From positions 28,869 to 92,868 of the forward strand of contig JAZQCI010000103.1 of the NCBI GenBank assembly GCA_045546175.1: a stretch of 64,000 nt of DNA, written 5' to 3'. The position numbers were made by a program, and so were the translations under genes. Below the pieces are notes generated by a model. The model saw only the letters and a program-made list of their open reading frames with translations, searched no databases and was not told the DNA's origin. Positions within the stretch are counted from its first letter, which is position 1; each line of letters begins with the position of its first letter. This DNA is from CAG-791 sp045546175. Its GTDB lineage: Bacteria > Bacillota > Clostridia > Lachnospirales > Lachnospiraceae. Of the stretch, positions 1-7,761 are shown in pieces.

Positions 1-221
1 GTGGAATTGAAGACCGTCGCATCCTCGAAAGCCTTACGGATAAACATCCGCTCTTTCGGCGTCAACGCCTCGTAGTCCGATTTACTGTAGTGGAGATTGA
101 CCGCAAACCATGCGAAATCAACCTCCCGGCGATACTTTTCTTGCTCTTTTTGTTTTTCCTTATTGCCGCGCTTATCTGATTTAAAGTATTGGAACTGTAT
201 CAGTTCGCGCGGAACAGAAAA
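1..221 (-). CDS. Tail assembly chaperone extension (gpT-like), reached by -1 frameshift; partial
   Basis: The frame is open from the slippery site at 218-224 to the window edge and has no start codon of its own near its beginning, so it is best read as the C-terminal extension of the upstream chaperone. The visible part is charged and carries the segment LTPKERMFIRKAFED, which resembles the tail-chaperone T region of siphophages. In that family (lambda G/GT) the short protein and the frameshifted fusion bind the tape measure and recruit the tail tube protein. The 3' end lies outside the window. Confidence 0.75.
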
Positions 222-511
222 CCCATGTCAGCCTCAAGGGACGTCGCAATCAGGTCACATGCTGACGCATATCCATGCTGTTTCATGTACTCAGATGCAA
301 CCGCCATGCCGTCCTTCGGTTTCACGTAGACATCCGGGTCATCCTCGCAGACAAGTGCGAACGCAAAATGTGCCTTGATGGTCGCAATCGGCAGTGCGCC
401 GTCCGACTTAATGAAATCGCTGACAACGCTCTTTCCTATTTTGTTTTCGATAAGTTCAAGGCGTCCCTCGGTGTAGTGCAGTCTGTAATTCTTGCCATTT
501 ACTTCAAACAT
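200..511 (-). CDS. Tail assembly chaperone, short form (gpG-like)
   Basis: A protein of 103 residues starting at MFEVNGKNYRLHY. The ATG at 511 is chosen because GGGAG lies eight bases upstream; the longer open frame to 556 has no such site. It follows the major tail protein gene and precedes the -1 frame extension, the place of the lambda G and SPP1 gp17.5-type chaperones that chaperone the tape measure during tail assembly. Sequence similarity alone is weak, so the call rests mainly on position, size and the frameshift signal. A terminator at 593-633 separates it from the tail tube gene, so expression may be reduced relative to that gene. Confidence 0.75.
   Translation of the reverse strand: MFEVNGKNYRLHYTEGRLELIENKIGKSVVSDFIKSDGALPIATIKAHFAFALVCEDDPDVYVKPKDGMAVASEYMKQHGYASACDLIATSLEADMGFLFRAN
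218..224 (-). promoter_or_regulatory. -1 ribosomal frameshift site GGGTTTT
   Basis: In the frame of the upstream chaperone the codons read ATG GGT TTT CTG, so the heptamer G GGT TTT fits the X XXY YYZ rule exactly. A slip of -1 gives GGG TTT TCT and enters the open frame that runs off the window. The unshifted frame stops at TGA (200-202) five sense codons after the heptamer. Function is inferred from this geometry and from the known G/GT arrangement. Confidence 0.8.
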
Positions 512-592
512 AATTTCTCCCATTCTCGTAATTCTGATATATGACATACCAGCCATTCAGGCATGTAAAGTATGTGATATACTGTGATATGC

Positions 593-633
593 AAAAATAA
601 GCGGGAACAAAATATATGTTATTTGTCCCCGCT
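593..633 (-). terminator. Hairpin terminator between tail tube gene and chaperone
   Basis: Arms 600-611 and 622-633 pair over 12 positions (AGCGGG and ACAAA blocks, one mismatch). On the minus strand the hairpin is followed by TATTTTT. It would attenuate transcription after the major tail protein. Confidence 0.7.
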
Positions 634-680
634 CTGTTTTTTCGTTATGTAATTTTTCCCCCACTAACCAGGTCGCCTGC

Positions 681-1226
681 TCATTCGGGCATTGTATCTG
701 TTTCAATTGTGTTAATTGTAAGGTCGAGAAGGCGTCCCTTGCCCTGAAGCGTAATAGATGTCGTTACGGAGTCATCGTAGGGCGCTTCAACCGGGAAATC
801 GGTGATAATCGCCAGCCCGGCAAAGATACCTTTCTGCGTTTTAGCATTGTATACCTTCACGCAAACCGGGTTTCCAGCGTCGAACGCATTCGCAAGTGCT
901 TTATGAGAGTCTGACGTCGGAACCCACAGAGAGTCAAGGTCGATACTCCATTCCTTGAGTCCCATGACGGAATCCTTCCAACCCGTGGAATTCGCATCCT
1001 GTCCCTCAACAATTTTGGAGTTAATCTCAATTGTTTCCGCAGACCTGTTTATCGTTAAGTTCTGCTGCCCGGAAATCGCAAGCATCTTGGAACCGTCGCT
1101 GTTCCATACCGCAAGCAGGATATCCTTGCCTGCGAGGATACTAGCCGCAGTATCAAAATCACAATACGCTCCACCATCGTATGCGGTCTCCCCGGCAAAA
1201 ATCAGAAATTTGTAATCCTTATTCAT
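681..1226 (-). CDS. Major tail (tube) protein
   Basis: 181 residues, starting at MNKDYKFLIFAGE with an AAAGGAAAAAGGAA ribosome site directly upstream; the frame extends to 1262 but without a better start. Position between the tail-completion gene and the chaperone, size, and segments such as NLTINRSAETIEI and DSVTTSITLQGKG fit phage major tail proteins (TP901-1 type), which polymerise into the tail tube. Its N-terminus shares the F-L-I-F motif found at the N-termini of the capsid protein and, in variant form, the scaffold (see findings). A strong hairpin terminator follows. Confidence 0.75.
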   Translation of the reverse strand: MNKDYKFLIFAGETAYDGGAYCDFDTAASILAGKDILLAVWNSDGSKMLAISGQQNLTINRSAETIEINSKIVEGQDANSTGWKDSVMGLKEWSIDLDSLWVPTSDSHKALANAFDAGNPVCVKVYNAKTQKGIFAGLAIITDFPVEAPYDDSVTTSITLQGKGRLLDLTINTIETDTMPE

Positions 1227-1239
1227 TTCCTTTTTCCTT

Positions 1240-1650
1240 TCATATTTTGAATTTATAACCATACGCTACCAAAAAATCGAAGCCGACTACTGAGTGCTTT
1301 TCGCCGGTTTCCTCGTTGTATATCGTCTTTATACCTGTTTCGTCCTGACGTACCAGAATGAACTCGCAAGGAATTTTAATATCCTCCGTCAGCGACTCTT
1401 CAAGCATCTGGATATACTTATACGTCGGAACGGAACTAGGCGTCGGCTCCGCAATCACATGTATGTCGATACTGTATCGCTGAACGAACATCGTCTTCGT
1501 ATCCGCCGGGCTGTTCCCGGATAACTCCATGTAATAGAATGGAGACTGGGCGTTGTCAGGAACGGCGTCATAGCATTTCATGCCGGTTTTATCTTGTATT
1601 TGTGTTTTGACCGCTTTAAATAGGTCGGTCAGGTTCATTCTCTTCAGCAT
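1240..1650 (-). CDS. Tail completion / tail terminator-type protein
   Basis: 136 residues. The ATG at 1650 is preceded by GGGAGG and lies almost on the stop codon of the upstream gp10-like gene. It sits between the HK97 gp10-like protein and the major tail protein, where siphophages keep the tail terminator that caps the tube and joins it to the head. I see no catalytic motif. The assignment is by gene order and size; confidence in the phage-structural role is high, in the exact part moderate. Confidence 0.6.
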   Translation of the reverse strand: MLKRMNLTDLFKAVKTQIQDKTGMKCYDAVPDNAQSPFYYMELSGNSPADTKTMFVQRYSIDIHVIAEPTPSSVPTYKYIQMLEESLTEDIKIPCEFILVRQDETGIKTIYNEETGEKHSVVGFDFLVAYGYKFKI

Positions 1651-1651
1651 G

Positions 1652-2053
1652 TCAACCTCCCTGCGTCGCCGCGTCTATAAATCTTTGAAGATACTCTTTC
1701 GTTTCCCGCTCGAAAATCGGTGCCTGCTCTTCCATGTTTGTTTTCAGGAAATGCTGACCTTCCACGTATCCGCCACCGCCTCTTGTACGGTGTCCGTTCT
1801 CGGCGTGCGGTGCGTATTCCATCGTGTATCCGACCACCGCGCCATCCGGCATCTGCGTATCCGTCATCAAGGATTTTCGCAGGTCGCCCGTCTTTCGAGG
1901 CGTTGCGCCCGGCGTCCCCATTGCCGCTTTTCCGCGTTCTTCCATCTGCTGTGCCTGACGCACGCAGAGGTCTTTGATACCGCCTAAATCCTGTAATTTC
2001 TTGAACGCTCCGCGAACCTTGTCATCACCTTGCAGTTTGATTTCCAACCTCAT
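1652..2053 (-). CDS. HK97 gp10-like head-tail joining protein
   Basis: 133 residues. The start ATG (2051-2053) overlaps the TGA of the upstream gene as ATGA and has GGGGGTGG upstream, so I prefer it to the longer frame reaching 2071. The features R-K-T-G-D-L-R-K-S and Y-x-x-Y/E-x-G are those of the HK97 gp10 family, minor proteins needed to complete the head-tail interface. Overlap with both neighbours points to coupled translation. Confidence 0.75.
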   Translation of the reverse strand: MRLEIKLQGDDKVRGAFKKLQDLGGIKDLCVRQAQQMEERGKAAMGTPGATPRKTGDLRKSLMTDTQMPDGAVVGYTMEYAPHAENGHRTRGGGGYVEGQHFLKTNMEEQAPIFERETKEYLQRFIDAATQGG

Positions 2054-2391
2054 GTCTTCCACCCCCTGCACCTGACAGTGACAAAACGCGTGCCTCTCTG
2101 CGCCACATCCAAAATCTCCATAGGCTGTCTAACTACTAAGGCATCCGACGTATCCGCCTCAATACGGATATGCGTCGCGGTTTTGGGATACATCTTTCGC
2201 GGCATTTTCAGCAGGACTTTCACCTCTGACTCCGTTACCGTCGCGCCGTAAATCTGCTGTTCTTCAATGCTCCACGGTGCAATTCGTGCTTCCACCTTGC
2301 GCAACGTCTCAAACTCCCCGCTGCCCACGGCGTCATTCAGTTCATCGGATACCGTCCTCTCCCGCAATATGCGTGCCCGCTTCCAAATCAT
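2050..2391 (-). CDS. Head-tail adaptor / head closure protein
   Basis: 113 residues with GAGGGGGTG as ribosome site. Beta-rich sequence with pairs such as KVEARIAPW and EVKVLLKMPR, consistent with the head-closure (SPP1 gp16-like) family that follows the gp6/gp15-type connector. It begins 13 bases after the connector gene and overlaps the gp10-like gene by four bases. The identification rests on order and fold-like pattern, not on a diagnostic motif. Confidence 0.6.
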   Translation of the reverse strand: MIWKRARILRERTVSDELNDAVGSGEFETLRKVEARIAPWSIEEQQIYGATVTESEVKVLLKMPRKMYPKTATHIRIEADTSDALVVRQPMEILDVAQRGTRFVTVRCRGWKT

Positions 2392-2403
2392 ATGAACACC
2401 CCC

Positions 2404-2730
2404 TCACAGGAAATAGACCTTGTACTTGCCGCCGCTTTCGCTCTTGCTTTGCTTGTATGCTTTTATCTCATCGGCATACTCAGACAAAACGTCCGATACA
2501 AAGGAAGTGCTAATACCGTCAGAGCCCTCGGAAGCGATACCTTCATAATATGCTCTGCGGTACATTTTCACCGTCGCATCCACCGCAATGCCTTCGAAGG
2601 TTTCCGGCAGTTCCTTTTCGCCAAGACGGATACAGAGGCGGTTCACTATGGTCTCGACGTATCCCCTCAGAATAACAACGTCTGCGGGTTCGTCCTTCAG
2701 TCGTGCTTGTACTTTTTCTAAGATTTTCAC
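2404..2730 (-). CDS. Head-tail connector (gp6-like)
   Basis: 108 residues with a GTG start (2728-2730) behind GGAGGCGGAAAGA. Mostly helical sequence (KILEKVQARL, ETIVNRLCIRLGE, ATVKMYRRAYYEG) typical of the Phage_connect_1/HK97 gp6 family, which forms the ring between portal and tail. It is the first gene after the major capsid protein and a small hairpin at 2759-2782. Confidence 0.7.
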   Translation of the reverse strand: MKILEKVQARLKDEPADVVILRGYVETIVNRLCIRLGEKELPETFEGIAVDATVKMYRRAYYEGIASEGSDGISTSFVSDVLSEYADEIKAYKQSKSESGGKYKVYFL

Positions 2731-2758
2731 TCTTTCCGCCTCCCTAACTGCAAATAAT

Positions 2759-2782
2759 GGTAGGGATTTTTACATCCCTACC
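2759..2782 (-). other. Stem-loop after the major capsid gene
   Basis: A perfect 9-bp stem (GGTAGGGAT with ATCCCTACC) around a six-base loop. The minus-strand continuation ATTATTTG is only weakly U-rich, so it may be an attenuator or an mRNA stabiliser that keeps capsid output above that of the connectors. Confidence 0.55.
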
Positions 2783-2811
2783 ACCAAATTTCGTGTTACT
2801 GCCGGTCAGGC

Positions 2812-3705
2812 TCAGGCTCCGATAGTCGCCTTGAAGATACCGTCGACCTCTTCAGGGAAGAACTCAACGGCTGTGTACGCGATAGCGTTGACAGCAAGGC
2901 TGAGGTCTTCAGCGGTGTGCTTCATGCAAATGAGACCTGTTTCGTCGGAGATGAATCCGAAAAATTCATTTCCTTCAGACTCAGCGGGAACGAAAACACC
3001 GTTAAGGTTTTCAGCAATAGTGCCGTAAACCTCACCTTTTTCAACGCCCGCCGTGATAATGGCAATGCCCAGACCCATGAAATCCTTCAGGTACTGTACG
3101 CCGAAAGCGGTCTGAGTAGTAATCTGTGCGGAACCGAGGTAGTCAGAAACATCCTCGAAAGACAGGAAGAAAACAGGTGTTCCGTCCACGTCTTCGTATT
3201 TCTTAGAAACGCCACCCCAAACTTTGGCAACAGCCATCTGAAGCGTATTGAAATTGCCGGCGTTGGAAACGCCCGTCGCGCCTGTGATGGAATTGAAAAA
3301 TCCTTTCTTTACGTCGCCGCGGATTTCCTTCAGCATCTCTTCGTCCTTCTCGTTAATCGCGGCGTTTCTGCCGGATTTCTGGATGGACTGAAGAGTCGTG
3401 CGGGTTCTGTAAGGCTTCAGAACAATCTCATGGGAAGCAACGAGTCTTCTCTCACCCTTTGTAATCGGGATTTCCTTACCTTCCTGATACTCCGTGGTGG
3501 GTTTTGTCAGTACGGTCTTGTACTGCTTAACCAGTGTTCCCGCTCTCATGGGTTTCATCTCTGTGATACCCAGAACAGCTGCAAGGGATTTAATGCCCTC
3601 AGCGATACGGGAAGTAAAATCGACAGAAATTGCGGGCGCTACATCCGCCGCATAGGTCGTGTTGTCCTCATCAAAAATGAGGAAAGCGTAATTCTTATTC
3701 ATCAT
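2812..3705 (-). CDS. Major capsid protein (HK97 fold)
   Basis: 297 residues (296 if the second ATG is used). It follows the scaffold and precedes the connectors. The body from residue 25 on, with the N-terminal amphipathic part, the VLTKPTTEYQEGKEIP segment (E-loop position) and the C-terminal NGVFVPAESEGNEFFGFISDETG region, matches phage major capsid proteins of the HK97 fold. It carries no long N-terminal delta domain, which fits the separate scaffold gene. The first residues NKNYAFLIFDE share the F-x-I-F-D/A motif with the scaffold and tail tube, suggesting processing by the Prp-like protease encoded upstream (inference). Confidence 0.85.
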   Translation of the reverse strand: MMNKNYAFLIFDEDNTTYAADVAPAISVDFTSRIAEGIKSLAAVLGITEMKPMRAGTLVKQYKTVLTKPTTEYQEGKEIPITKGERRLVASHEIVLKPYRTRTTLQSIQKSGRNAAINEKDEEMLKEIRGDVKKGFFNSITGATGVSNAGNFNTLQMAVAKVWGGVSKKYEDVDGTPVFFLSFEDVSDYLGSAQITTQTAFGVQYLKDFMGLGIAIITAGVEKGEVYGTIAENLNGVFVPAESEGNEFFGFISDETGLICMKHTAEDLSLAVNAIAYTAVEFFPEEVDGIFKATIGA

Positions 3706-3776
3706 TTTTATTACCTTTACCTTTCATAAAAAAGTTTTCGTTACATATAGTGTGAAATATTTTCTGTAAAACAAAA

Positions 3777-4436
3777 TCAGCGGAAAAGACTCAGGTTCTC
3801 TTCAATCGCCTTCTGGCGTTTTGCCCTGTCCTTTATCTGGAGAATTTCTTCGCGGGTCATTGCGCCCGTGCCGCCATTGCCGCCGGTCTTAGGTTTCTCT
3901 TTGCGTCCAAAGGTCATTTTCGCGGCGTTCTGGACAGCCGTTTTGAAGGACTTAATAAACGCGTCAACCGCCACCTTCGTGTGCTCCGCATCCTCACGGA
4001 TGAGCGCGGATACGATAACATCATCAACAACGATACCCTCGCCCTGAAGGAGTTTCCTTGCAGATGCCGCCATCTTACTTTCAGCGTCCTTTTTCTCCAT
4101 TTCGTCGAGACGTTTCTGAAGTTCGGAAAGTTTTTTCGCGTTCTGCTCGTCAGCGCTCATCTTTTCGAGTTTCTTCGCCTCGTCGACCGCTTTTTCCTGT
4201 CGCTTCTGCCACTGCGCGAACTTCGCGCCGATGATTTTGTCCAAGTCAGCGTCGGTATACTTAGGCTTGTCCTTGTCATCATCCTCATTGCCGTCGCCGC
4301 CGTCATCATCATTGCCGCCTTTTTCGCCGCCGTTTCCGCCGTCGCCGCCATTTCCGCCCTCATCGAAAATGGAGAAGCGGAAAGCAGGTGTTTCCTTTGC
4401 ATGTTTTACATACTGTTTTGCTACTTTGAATTTCAT
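3777..4436 (-). CDS. Capsid scaffolding protein
   Basis: 219 residues, acidic and helical. A low-complexity Gly/Asp/Asn stretch (residues 27-60) follows the N-terminal motif AFRFSIFDEGG, then a coiled coil rich in Glu/Lys (about 65-125) and a basic C-terminus, the usual plan of Gp20-type scaffolds that bind the capsid protein and then leave the prohead. GGAGGG lies before the ATG. It directly precedes the capsid gene and is separated from the Prp-like protease gene by a terminator and a pair of direct repeats, so it probably has its own promoter. Confidence 0.8.
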   Translation of the reverse strand: MKFKVAKQYVKHAKETPAFRFSIFDEGGNGGDGGNGGEKGGNDDDGGDGNEDDDKDKPKYTDADLDKIIGAKFAQWQKRQEKAVDEAKKLEKMSADEQNAKKLSELQKRLDEMEKKDAESKMAASARKLLQGEGIVVDDVIVSALIREDAEHTKVAVDAFIKSFKTAVQNAAKMTFGRKEKPKTGGNGGTGAMTREEILQIKDRAKRQKAIEENLSLFR

Positions 4437-4491
4437 AATTCTTACCCTCCACGTTTTATAGCGTCGCCGCGCTGTTAGAAAATTGATTTAC

Positions 4492-4561
4492 CCGTGTGCT
4501 TTTTACGTCATCCCCGCCTAGACAAATCTCCGTGTGCTTTTTACGTCATCCCCGCCTGGAC
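4492..4561. repeat. Two 32-bp direct repeats upstream of the scaffold gene
   Basis: Copies at 4492-4523 and 4530-4561 differ at one position and are 38 bp apart start to start. They lie between the terminator after the protease gene and the scaffold start, the place where a structural-gene promoter would be. On the minus strand each reads GGCGGGGATGACGTAAAAAG within the unit. Likely activator or regulator sites (inference). Confidence 0.6.
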
Positions 4562-4562
4562 G

Positions 4563-4596
4563 AAAAAACCGGGCAGTGATATGGTTCACTGTCCGG
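4563..4596 (-). terminator. Terminator between the protease and scaffold genes
   Basis: Arms CCGG-ACAGTGA and TCACTGC-CCGG (4569-4596) form a long stem, followed on the minus strand by TTTTTT. It would stop messages coming from the terminase-portal-MuF operon before the scaffold. Confidence 0.8.
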
Positions 4597-4619
4597 TATC
4601 TGTTACAAAAATCCCACCG

Positions 4620-4961
4620 TCAAAATTCGAAATACTTTGATGTTTCTAAAAAATCAATATCGATAATTATCGCCAGCGGTCTCTCTTTCCGTATCGCCAT
4701 CAGCTGAGAAACGCCCGCCGTCAGGACAACCCTGCAAGCACGGTCTGCGTAATCGACCTGCGACAGGTCAATGATAATCTCGCCGCCGTGTTCCTGAGGG
4801 TCAGAGAACGACGTTTCCGGTACTCCCGCAACCGTCAGCCCGGCAATCATCATCTGTACCGTCGCTGAAACCGCCGTGCAAATGATTTCATGGTCGGGTT
4901 CTTCCCTCGGTGCATGTCCACGGATAATCAACCTGTCGTCATTAATCGTTACAATTATCAC
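4620..4961 (-). CDS. Prp-like cysteine protease (phage-encoded)
   Basis: 113 residues from a GTG start (4959-4961) preceded by AAAGGGAAAGCG; that length is normal for the Prp (YsxB) family. Both family signatures are visible: GHA near residue 16 (catalytic His) and IICTAVSA near residue 27 (catalytic Cys), followed by a helix and a C-terminal beta-alpha part. Host Prp removes the N-terminal extension of ribosomal protein L27 and in some staphylococcal phages also cleaves capsid and scaffold proteins. Here the gene sits in the head cluster just upstream of scaffold and capsid, so a capsid-maturation role is likely (inference). Confidence 0.75.
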   Translation of the reverse strand: MIIVTINDDRLIIRGHAPREEPDHEIICTAVSATVQMMIAGLTVAGVPETSFSDPQEHGGEIIIDLSQVDYADRACRVVLTAGVSQLMAIRKERPLAIIIDIDFLETSKYFEF

Positions 4962-5082
4962 TTTCGCTTTCCCTTTCCAGTTTTGTGAAATCGTATCCCA
5001 TGGAAGCCAGCGTCTTGTGGACATGCTCCGTGTAGGTAAACATGTCATTCTCTTTCTCGTATCTAACCTGAATCGGGTTCAT
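4942..5082 (-). CDS. Small protein between thioredoxin-like and Prp-like genes
   Basis: A 46-residue frame, MNPIQVRYEKENDMF onward, ending in an acidic tail. Its ATG overlaps the stop of the thioredoxin-like gene as ATGA, and its 3' end overlaps the GTG start of the protease gene by 20 bases. This tight packing is the main evidence that it is translated. No family recognised. Confidence 0.55.
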   Translation of the reverse strand: MNPIQVRYEKENDMFTYTEHVHKTLASMGYDFTKLERESESDNCND

Positions 5083-5360
5083 TCTCTTTCCTCAATGTCT
5101 TTCACATTGTCAAGCCACATACAGATTTCCTCAGGCTTCGGTGCCGTCCCCACAAAGCGGTGAACTTCCTTCCCATCTTCGACGAAAATGAAGACCGGGA
5201 CATGCCTTACCCTGTGCGCTCCGCACCATACCGGGTCATCCTCTGCTACCTTTTTTTCAATGGAATTTTCCATATATTTTGGCAATACATCTAAGACTGT
5301 ACGCTCCACGTACTTACATCGCGGGCAGTATCGCCCGGATACAAAAATCAGTTTTCTCAT
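5079..5360 (-). CDS. Thioredoxin/glutaredoxin-like protein
   Basis: 93 residues with the redox motif C-P-R-C at about residues 12-15 (RYCPRCKYVER), the cis-Pro segment RHVPVFIFVEDGKEVHRF, and the end VGTAPKPEEICMWL, a compact thioredoxin fold. It overlaps the MuF gene by four bases (ATGA) and the next small ORF likewise. Whether it acts in virion assembly, in reducing the cysteine protease encoded downstream, or in host redox control cannot be told from the sequence. Confidence 0.75.
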   Translation of the reverse strand: MRKLIFVSGRYCPRCKYVERTVLDVLPKYMENSIEKKVAEDDPVWCGAHRVRHVPVFIFVEDGKEVHRFVGTAPKPEEICMWLDNVKDIEERE

Positions 5361-6400
5361 GACTTGAAACCTTTCAAATACTTCCCTAACTGCGAGTCCA
5401 TGAAATCATCGAAATCCCCCGTCACAGGTGTTACTGTGCATCTGCACCATGGGTGCATTGGTGGGAAGTTCTCTCCCGGAACCCGGTCTTTGTACTTAAA
5501 CGGCCCGGCGTCCTGCAAAGCCATGCAAATTGGACAAACCAAAGCGTCATTGTATGTCGAGAACTTGTATTCCGTCACGCCGCTCAGTTCGTTCAAGCAC
5601 GCACTTGTCTCCGCCATCACCCGGGTGTTCTCTGTATACGTCAACCGGGTCAGGTCGTTTTTGGTGAAGCCTTTGAATTTTGTCATCATGTCACGAACAA
5701 TGCGCTCCGTGCTATCGCCGCGAGCGAAGGCGTTCACCATCTGCGTGTTCATGTAATCCGCAAGTCTCATTTTGGACTCTAAGATTTTTCCCGGAATATC
5801 CGTCGGAAGCGTTACGGTCTTGTCTCCGTGCGTCATCATCGCCGCAAGTTCATCGAGAATTTCATGGCTCTGCATGGCGTCGACCGGTTTGAAATGGACA
5901 ACAATGTGAGGATTATATACGCCCAGCCTTCCCTGCTGCCCCAATGCATCGCAATATGCGGTAAACGACGCTTCCGCCGTTTTTCCCACATATTTCAGCA
6001 CTCTTTCGCTGTCTTTTATACCGTATTCTGCTAACGCCAGACGAATCTGTTCCTGCTCCGCTTGCAAGCGGTTCAGTCGATATATGCTTTCTCTCGCAGG
6101 TGTCAGGTGTGCATACTCAGGATGCATTTCGGCAAAGCCTTCCCAATCCTCGAAAATCTGCTTTCGCGTCGCCGCATCCGCTCCAATCATGAGTTTCCGG
6201 TACTCTATAATGCCGTCCTTATCCGCATACTTTTTGTAATATCCTTCAATCTGCTGTTCCAGACGTTTCGCCTCTGCTTCCATTGCGCTTAGCAGGCGTT
6301 TTTTCGCCTGCTTTTCCGCTCGCTCGACCTGCGCCTGTAATGCCTTCTCGGAACCCGCCCAATGCTCTTGGAATTTCTTTTTCCAATCTTTGTCAGCCAT
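5357..6400 (-). CDS. Minor head protein, Mu gpF-like (SPP1 gp7-type)
   Basis: 347 residues. A helical N-terminal two-thirds (coiled-coil KALQAQVERAEKQAKKR near the start) is followed by the MuF domain: LTYTENTRVMAET, then the metal-type cluster VCPICMALQ and the closing motif FPPMHPWCRCTVTP. MuF proteins sit in the prohead with the portal and are ejected with DNA in some phages. Its ATG shares one base with the portal stop codon (TGATG), so the two are translationally coupled. Confidence 0.85.
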   Translation of the reverse strand: MADKDWKKKFQEHWAGSEKALQAQVERAEKQAKKRLLSAMEAEAKRLEQQIEGYYKKYADKDGIIEYRKLMIGADAATRKQIFEDWEGFAEMHPEYAHLTPARESIYRLNRLQAEQEQIRLALAEYGIKDSERVLKYVGKTAEASFTAYCDALGQQGRLGVYNPHIVVHFKPVDAMQSHEILDELAAMMTHGDKTVTLPTDIPGKILESKMRLADYMNTQMVNAFARGDSTERIVRDMMTKFKGFTKNDLTRLTYTENTRVMAETSACLNELSGVTEYKFSTYNDALVCPICMALQDAGPFKYKDRVPGENFPPMHPWCRCTVTPVTGDFDDFMDSQLGKYLKGFKS

Positions 6401-7758
6401 CAGGCATCACCGTCCTTGTCGGTCTTGTCCGTGCGGTCTATGTCATATCCGTCCGTCCATATCGCCGCCTGTTCTTTTTCCATCGCTTCGAGTTCTTTAT
6501 CAGGGTCATCCACAATGGACAGGACTTCTAACTGCTTGCGCTTCGAAACGATACCGGACAGCTTACCCGCTGCATCCGCCTCGTCGCCTAATACGTCCGG
6601 AAGCATCAAATTATATTTCCATGAAACCGCCGTCCACGCGTCATCTGACATCCCGGAACAGGGATTACTGAAAATCAAACGGTATCTGCGCTTGAAACCT
6701 TCGTCCAATTTTCGCTGTTTCCTTCCGGCGAGGTTTATCATCGCCTGCATGCGTTGTTTGAGTGCTTTCCCGGAAGCCTGTTGGAACCCCTCGGAATTCA
6801 GGTTGACGACGTTGCTTGTGCTGAAGATGTTCTTTTCCAGTCTGTTCAGCAGATTTTCCTGCGTCGTATCCGCTGACGGTCTGCCCAGAAAATCAATTTC
6901 CGGCATCTTGCCGTCGAACGTACCTGCCGAATAAATGATATGATTATCACGCATCCACATCATACTTTCCTTGTCGATATCTGGGGCGCCAATGATTTTT
7001 AGATAGGCGTCTGCTAACGCTCGGACGTCATTGCATTTCTCTGATACGACTAAATTGTATGCGTCGACCGCTGACAACGCATCCTCAAAAACACCTTTTC
7101 TACTGATGTTCTGCGTGTACTCCGTCGCGGGAACCCCGTCGAAACCATGAGGCAGCGGTTCTCCGTCCCACTGTATACCACCTTGTATGTGGAAATACCT
7201 TACGAAATCAGAATCCGAAATACTGCCTCTGCGCATTCCGTCGTAGTCGTAGTATGCCCTGACGAAATACAGCGGTTCCGGGTCAATGCCCTCATCGAAT
7301 ATCATAAATGCGTCCATTGGCGACAGATACGACATATCTATCTCCCCGTCCGCGTCCACGTAATAGATTTCGTACGCACGTCCGAAAATAGATACCATCG
7401 TCGACAATTCAGCCGTATGGTCTGTCTGCCCGGAATAAGAATGAAGGTGTGTCAGATATTCCTGTACTGCCTCATCGTCCGAGGAAAAGGAAATCGGCTG
7501 TCCCATCAGAAAACCTTCGAAGGTATCCGTTATCTCAGACGCAAAATTCATACTGATACGGCTATCAGGCTTCCATGCCGGTTTTTTCGGTAATTTGAAA
7601 ATTTCATATCTGTTGTCATATGCGTCTTGAAGTGGCTTATATCGCGAAAGACACATTCGGTCATTTTTTGATATAAACTTGTACAGTTCCGTTTCCGTCA
7701 GAACCCTGTCAGACGGGTATCTAAAAATATCGGTCTTTTTCTTAAAATCATATCCCAT
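6400..7758 (-). CDS. Portal protein (SPP1 gp6 family)
   Basis: 452 residues with GAGGGGG before the ATG. The N-terminal part (KPAWKPDSRISMNFA, then FLMGQPISF) and the middle (AYEIYYVDADGEI, YVRAYYDYD) match the Phage_prot_Gp6 portal family, and the acidic, charged tail (last 30 residues) is also usual. Portals form the dodecameric ring for DNA entry and carry the head-tail connector. Directly downstream of the large terminase, upstream of MuF: the standard SPP1-type order. Confidence 0.9.
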   Translation of the reverse strand: MGYDFKKKTDIFRYPSDRVLTETELYKFISKNDRMCLSRYKPLQDAYDNRYEIFKLPKKPAWKPDSRISMNFASEITDTFEGFLMGQPISFSSDDEAVQEYLTHLHSYSGQTDHTAELSTMVSIFGRAYEIYYVDADGEIDMSYLSPMDAFMIFDEGIDPEPLYFVRAYYDYDGMRRGSISDSDFVRYFHIQGGIQWDGEPLPHGFDGVPATEYTQNISRKGVFEDALSAVDAYNLVVSEKCNDVRALADAYLKIIGAPDIDKESMMWMRDNHIIYSAGTFDGKMPEIDFLGRPSADTTQENLLNRLEKNIFSTSNVVNLNSEGFQQASGKALKQRMQAMINLAGRKQRKLDEGFKRRYRLIFSNPCSGMSDDAWTAVSWKYNLMLPDVLGDEADAAGKLSGIVSKRKQLEVLSIVDDPDKELEAMEKEQAAIWTDGYDIDRTDKTDKDGDA

Positions 7759-7761
7759 AAT

